64,000 nt of DNA from Chitinophaga pinensis (lineage in GTDB: Bacteria > Bacteroidota > Bacteroidia > NS11-12g > UBA955). Under the pieces are notes generated by a model. That model saw only the letters and a program-made list of their open reading frames with translations, was not told where the DNA came from and did not search any database. The stretch spans positions 1-64,000 of the forward strand of contig CAMDUE010000005.1 in assembly GCA_945877575.1 (NCBI GenBank), read 5' to 3'. The position numbers were made by a program, and so were the translations under genes. Below, in pieces: positions 60,654-64,000 of this stretch (the stretch's first letter is position 1; each line of letters opens with the position of its first letter).

Positions 60654-61748
60654 TTAAACCAAGAAAGGAATCTTTACCACTTGGGCTTTAAGCAATTTAC
60701 CTCTCACTTCAATATAGATTTCAGATCCTGCAGCGCTGTTTTCAGAGCTTACATAACCCATACCTATGGCTTTATTGAGTGTAGGACTCATGGTTCCTGA
60801 GGTAACTTCACCAATTACCGTTCCATCGGCTGTGCAGATGGGGTAGTGTTGACGGGGAATGCCTCGGTCTATCAATTCAAACCCAACCAATTTCTTGGTA
60901 GGTTTATTGTTCTTGATTTCCAAATGGTGTTCGCTCATGTGGAAAGGATTGTTGAATTTGGTGATCCAACCCAATCCAGCTTCAATAGGCGAAGTCTCGT
61001 CATTGATGTCATTTCCATAAAGGCAGAAACCTTTTTCCAATCTCAAGGTGTCACGAGCACCCAATCCGCAGGGTTCGATGTTGAATTCTGCTCCTGCATC
61101 CATTACCGCATTCCAAAGGGCTTCAACTTCGTTGTTTTTTACGTAAAGTTCAAATCCACCAGCACCGGTATAACCTGTATTTGAAATGATCATGTTCATT
61201 CCAGCTAAAACTCCTTCGGTGAAGTGATAGTAAGGAATATCTGATAAATTTACTTCGGTTAATTTTTGCAATGCATTGATTGCCTTAGGACCTTGAATGG
61301 CTAACAAAGAATAATCATCTGATTTGTTTTCTATGGTAGCACCAAATTTTTCGTTTTGTTTGTGCATCCAAGCTAGGTCTTTTTCAATGTTTGACGCATT
61401 GATTACCAAGAAATAACGGTCATTAGCAAAACGGTATACCAACAAATCATCTACTATTCCACCCTGATCGTTGGGCATGCAAGAATATTGCACACGACCA
61501 TCTGATAAGGCAGAAACATCATTAGAGGTCATGTATTGCACCAAATCAAAAGCTTTGTCACCTGTAATGAAAACTTCGCCCATGTGGCTCACATCAAAAA
61601 TACCTACAGCATTTCTCACTGCGTGATGTTCTTGAATCAAATTTTTATACAACACAGGCATGTCGTAGCCAGCAAAAGGAACCATTTTGGCGCCCAATGC
61701 TCTGTGAACATGGTTGAGCGCGGTTAATTTCATTTCAGTGTTCTCCAT
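60654..61748 (-). CDS. gcvT: Aminomethyltransferase (glycine cleavage T protein)
   Basis: A 364-residue folate-dependent enzyme. KMVPFAGYDMPVLY at the start, FDVSHMGEVFITG (about 49-61), GYTGAGGFELYV (about 176-187) and GLGARDTLRLEKGFCLYG (about 225-242) match T protein. It transfers the methylamine-carried carbon to tetrahydrofolate. A TACTTTTG element 7 bp upstream of the ATG on the minus strand (61763-61756) may be its -7 box. Confidence 0.97.
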   Translation of the reverse strand: MENTEMKLTALNHVHRALGAKMVPFAGYDMPVLYKNLIQEHHAVRNAVGIFDVSHMGEVFITGDKAFDLVQYMTSNDVSALSDGRVQYSCMPNDQGGIVDDLLVYRFANDRYFLVINASNIEKDLAWMHKQNEKFGATIENKSDDYSLLAIQGPKAINALQKLTEVNLSDIPYYHFTEGVLAGMNMIISNTGYTGAGGFELYVKNNEVEALWNAVMDAGAEFNIEPCGLGARDTLRLEKGFCLYGNDINDETSPIEAGLGWITKFNNPFHMSEHHLEIKNNKPTKKLVGFELIDRGIPRQHYPICTADGTVIGEVTSGTMSPTLNKAIGMGYVSSENSAAGSEIYIEVRGKLLKAQVVKIPFLV

Positions 61749-61783
61749 TTCGGTACAAAAGTAACCAATTTTGTTCAGTGGTT

Positions 61784-62365
61784 TTATTGAATTGATGAAT
61801 ACGGGAAATCAATTTCTGCATCGGTTTCTCCTACATCGCAACTGCCATTCTTGATGCCGTTGGGTTGGTGTTTTAAGCTGATGCGAACTGCCCCTTTTTC
61901 GGAAATTAAGGCTTTCCACTTAGAGGTTAGTCCCAATTCTTTGCCCTGGTTATCTTTATCGGTTCGAGTGATTTCTAATATGACCACTTGTATGAGTTGA
62001 ATGGGACTGAAACAAACCAGATGTTCGTCTGCTTCATTTCTAATTTCAGTATTCACCAGGTGCTCTCCGCCGTTATAAACATGTTTATAGCTCAATTCAG
62101 CGGTATATTGAATACCCGGGGTTAGTCTTATGGTATCGGGCAGAATTGGGGCATTCCCTCCGTCTCCGTCAAGGTCGCTCCAAACCACCGTTTGTGCTGG
62201 TAATCCAAGAGAGTCAGGTGTCAATGTTAATTCCACCTTGTTGATTGATTCTTCTTCGTGCTTGTGGTCATCGTCGTGATGGTGGTCGGTGCAAGAATTG
62301 AAATTCAGTGCGAGCAATGCAAATACTACTGATTTGCTGCTCAAGCTAAGGATGTGTTTTTTCAT
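61784..62365 (-). CDS. His/Asp-rich lipoprotein, possible metal binding
   Basis: A 193-residue lipoprotein (NFNSC, Cys25) whose mature end begins with a strong His/Asp cluster, TDHHHDDDHKHEEE (about 26-39). The remainder has no recognised domain; the C-terminal IDFPYS is unremarkable. Such clusters bind zinc or other divalent metals. Its start overlaps the upstream TonB receptor gene by 20 bp. Zinc acquisition is the best guess. Confidence 0.7.
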   Translation of the reverse strand: MKKHILSLSSKSVVFALLALNFNSCTDHHHDDDHKHEEESINKVELTLTPDSLGLPAQTVVWSDLDGDGGNAPILPDTIRLTPGIQYTAELSYKHVYNGGEHLVNTEIRNEADEHLVCFSPIQLIQVVILEITRTDKDNQGKELGLTSKWKALISEKGAVRISLKHQPNGIKNGSCDVGETDAEIDFPYSSIQ

Positions 62366-64000
62366 GATAATGTATGTTGATGTTTAATTTTAAACCAATG
62401 TTCCTGCCCATGGCAGGGGTGAAATAGCGGAATCGGTCTAAGTAATTCCGATATCGAGTGTTTAGAAGATTGTTCCCGTTTAAGGTAAGTTCATATTTAG
62501 AACCTTTTTTAAGGGTAATTCCCGCATCCAATAATTGAAATCCTTCAGGTGGAGGCATTAAATCGGTGGAAGCCGTGAAATAACGTTGCTGGAAAACCCT
62601 CACATATTTAATGTAGTATTCGCCGAATTTGAACTGGCCTACCCATCCAACAGAAAGTTCGCTGCAAGGAAGCAATGTGGGGTAGCGTTCTGGCTGGAGA
62701 ATTCGGCCGTAAGTGTATTCGCCACCAAGTGTAAACTTCCCCCGAGAAAAAAAGAATTCTTGGTATGCAGATGCACCACTGAGAATGGTGGGGAGCTGCT
62801 CGTATTTATAATGCGGAAATGCGCCGCGAAACGTCAATATGGGTGAGGATTGAGGATTCAGGTGAATGTAATTGGGCGACCATAACCCGAAAGTGCTGAG
62901 TTCAAAATTGCTTTTTTTGAAGGATTTTTTCCATTGAAATTCCAATTTATCACCCCATTCGGGTGTCAAACCTGCATTGCCTTCTTCGTAACTGGCATTT
63001 CCGTGGTGAACTCCTGCCGAAAACAGTTCATTTACTGCTGGGGCACGCCAACTGTGATTTATAAACAATTGAACCGTGTTGCGATTTTGAATTTTGCGAG
63101 CAGAATAGGCGGCAGAAATTCCTTTGAATGTTTGTTCATTCATGGATTCATCTTTCAATAAAGTGCTTCTGTGCAGAAAATCCAACCTTAGGCCCCAATT
63201 CTGAAGAAGATTTGGACGTTCATTGTGGCCTTTTAGCACTCCAAAATACTGTTGCGATGTGAATTCAGGAACTAAAAAGTATCCGCCATAACTTTGTTCT
63301 TGCCATTCGCTACCCACTTGTGCCTGTGAAATCAATGATAAGTGGATCGGAATTTCTTGTCTGACCTGAACCGCATTCAATCTGACGTTCAACTGGGGAA
63401 AGGAGTTTTTCGGATTTCGATGAGGATCAAATTCCTGTCGGGTGTTTTGCTGAAAAGATATTTGGGTTTTCAATCCATCGTGCCTTTGAATCACGGCCGA
63501 AGCGCTGATGTGTTCCGCTGCTTGTTTGGGTTTATTGATTTGATAGCTTCCGCAAGGTATAAGCACATTTGGATCTTTTCTATTGATGCTATTGACAAGG
63601 TCAGTGGTGTTCCCAATATGGCTCCCGGCATAAATGCCATTCTCGTTGAAGAACCAACTGAAGTCAGATTGCATTGCCCAATGCTCATTCAATCTTTGTG
63701 TTAAACCTCCCATGATTGAAAATTCTTGGGTCGCGGTATTTCTCAGAATTCCATTTTTTGTTCCTGGGGATGTTTTTATGCTTCCTGTTTGTGCTTCGTT
63801 ACTCAGCGGTACCGAATAGTCTTGACTGACGAAACCTTGTCCTTGAAGATACCAGCCCATACCAGCATGGTGTGTTCCTTGGTTGAGTTTGAAGTTTGCT
63901 AGAAGGGCGTTGCCATTGCTTGAATAGCCCAATCCAGATTGCACATTGCCGGCATGTGAATGGTAAGTGGGTTGGTATTCAACTTGAACAGCGTTACCCC
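62346..64000 (-). CDS. TonB-dependent receptor, C-terminal part (start outside window)
   Basis: The frame is open to the window edge, with residues GNAVQVEYQPTYHSHAGNVQSG preceding the first in-window non-ATG start candidate, so the real N-terminus lies beyond 64000. At least 552 residues are visible: barrel strands such as SAVIQRHDGLKTQISFQQNT, a plug fragment is not clear, and the end reads GRNIGLKLNINIHYHEKTHP. Its gene overlaps that of the His-rich lipoprotein, suggesting a metal-uptake pair. Confidence 0.88.
   Translation of the reverse strand, partial: GNAVQVEYQPTYHSHAGNVQSGLGYSSNGNALLANFKLNQGTHHAGMGWYLQGQGFVSQDYSVPLSNEAQTGSIKTSPGTKNGILRNTATQEFSIMGGLTQRLNEHWAMQSDFSWFFNENGIYAGSHIGNTTDLVNSINRKDPNVLIPCGSYQINKPKQAAEHISASAVIQRHDGLKTQISFQQNTRQEFDPHRNPKNSFPQLNVRLNAVQVRQEIPIHLSLISQAQVGSEWQEQSYGGYFLVPEFTSQQYFGVLKGHNERPNLLQNWGLRLDFLHRSTLLKDESMNEQTFKGISAAYSARKIQNRNTVQLFINHSWRAPAVNELFSAGVHHGNASYEEGNAGLTPEWGDKLEFQWKKSFKKSNFELSTFGLWSPNYIHLNPQSSPILTFRGAFPHYKYEQLPTILSGASAYQEFFFSRGKFTLGGEYTYGRILQPERYPTLLPCSELSVGWVGQFKFGEYYIKYVRVFQQRYFTASTDLMPPPEGFQLLDAGITLKKGSKYELTLNGNNLLNTRYRNYLDRFRYFTPAMGRNIGLKLNINIHYHEKTHP

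Overview
The window looks like chromosomal DNA of a Bacteroidota bacterium, most likely Flavobacteriia. The signs are a SusC/SusD pair, several TonB-dependent receptors, two secreted proteins with type IX secretion (T9SS) C-terminal sorting domains, DUF4199, DUF5690-like and DUF5946-type proteins, and -7 promoter elements of the TAnnTTTG type instead of sigma70 -10 boxes. The DNA is AT-rich. I cannot fix the family or genus from sequence alone.

Layout. 1-5.8 kb: edge of an IS3-type transposase, a heptamer repeat array, a DUF4199 protein, a NatAB-like ABC exporter, a YkuK-like RNase H-fold protein, a DUF1801 gene broken by an in-frame TAG, a membrane-anchored GyrI-like protein, an SRPBCC protein and an SPFH lipoprotein. 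5.9-24.8 kb: a probable phosphorus-acquisition region. It holds a vanadium haloperoxidase/PAP2-fold lipoprotein with an outer-membrane barrel, two tandem YncE-propeller/phosphoesterase fusions with a TonB receptor, a SusC/SusD pair, and a phosphonate module (PhnZ-like HD oxygenase, PhnX-like HAD phosphonatase with its Schiff-base lysine, FAD amine oxidase, MFS transporter). 24.9-29.8 kb: GH1 beta-glucosidase and small accessory genes (DoxX, GNAT, VOC, NTF2-like, DUF5946). 29.8-36.8 kb: a cassette-like zone ending at a tRNA-Asn gene. One- or two-gene blocks (M50 protease plus GNAT, methyltransferase, DinB, esterase, AAA ATPase) are separated by about 110-bp repeats built around a copy of the tRNA 3' end and its terminator hairpin. 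36.9-45.5 kb: PfkB kinase, GH13 amylase and two near-identical secreted proteins with starch-binding-like N-terminal repeats, punctuated by strict 7-bp repeat arrays. 45.5-64 kb: mostly housekeeping genes (FAH-family, purA, fur-like, SPOR, gpmI, aldehyde dehydrogenase, thiL, aspS, dgkA-like, dnaA, short methylmalonyl-CoA mutase, iscA-like, gcvT), then a His-rich lipoprotein and a TonB receptor that suggest metal uptake.

Most unusual signals. (1) Five intergenic arrays (15, 18, 20, 18 and 25 units) are strictly phased in 7 bp. They sit at gene 3' ends, provide stop codons, and in two cases encode the last residues of the upstream protein. Two arrays lie in a duplicated segment and differ by exactly two units. 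(2) The tRNA-Asn-anchored cassette zone shows stem covariation around a constant loop and has no recombinase in the window. (3) The phosphonate module has two different C-P-cleaving enzymes that both point to 1-hydroxy-2-aminoethylphosphonate. (4) The AAA ATPase gene is bracketed by two 47-bp palindromes.

Gene work-flow. The phosphorus region could take organic phosphorus across the outer membrane (TonB receptor, SusCD), release phosphate at the surface or in the periplasm (PAP2-fold, phosphoesterases), and break C-P bonds in the cytoplasm. The starch region couples surface binding, secreted or periplasmic amylase and a cytoplasmic sugar kinase. Both are inferences from family and neighbourhood.
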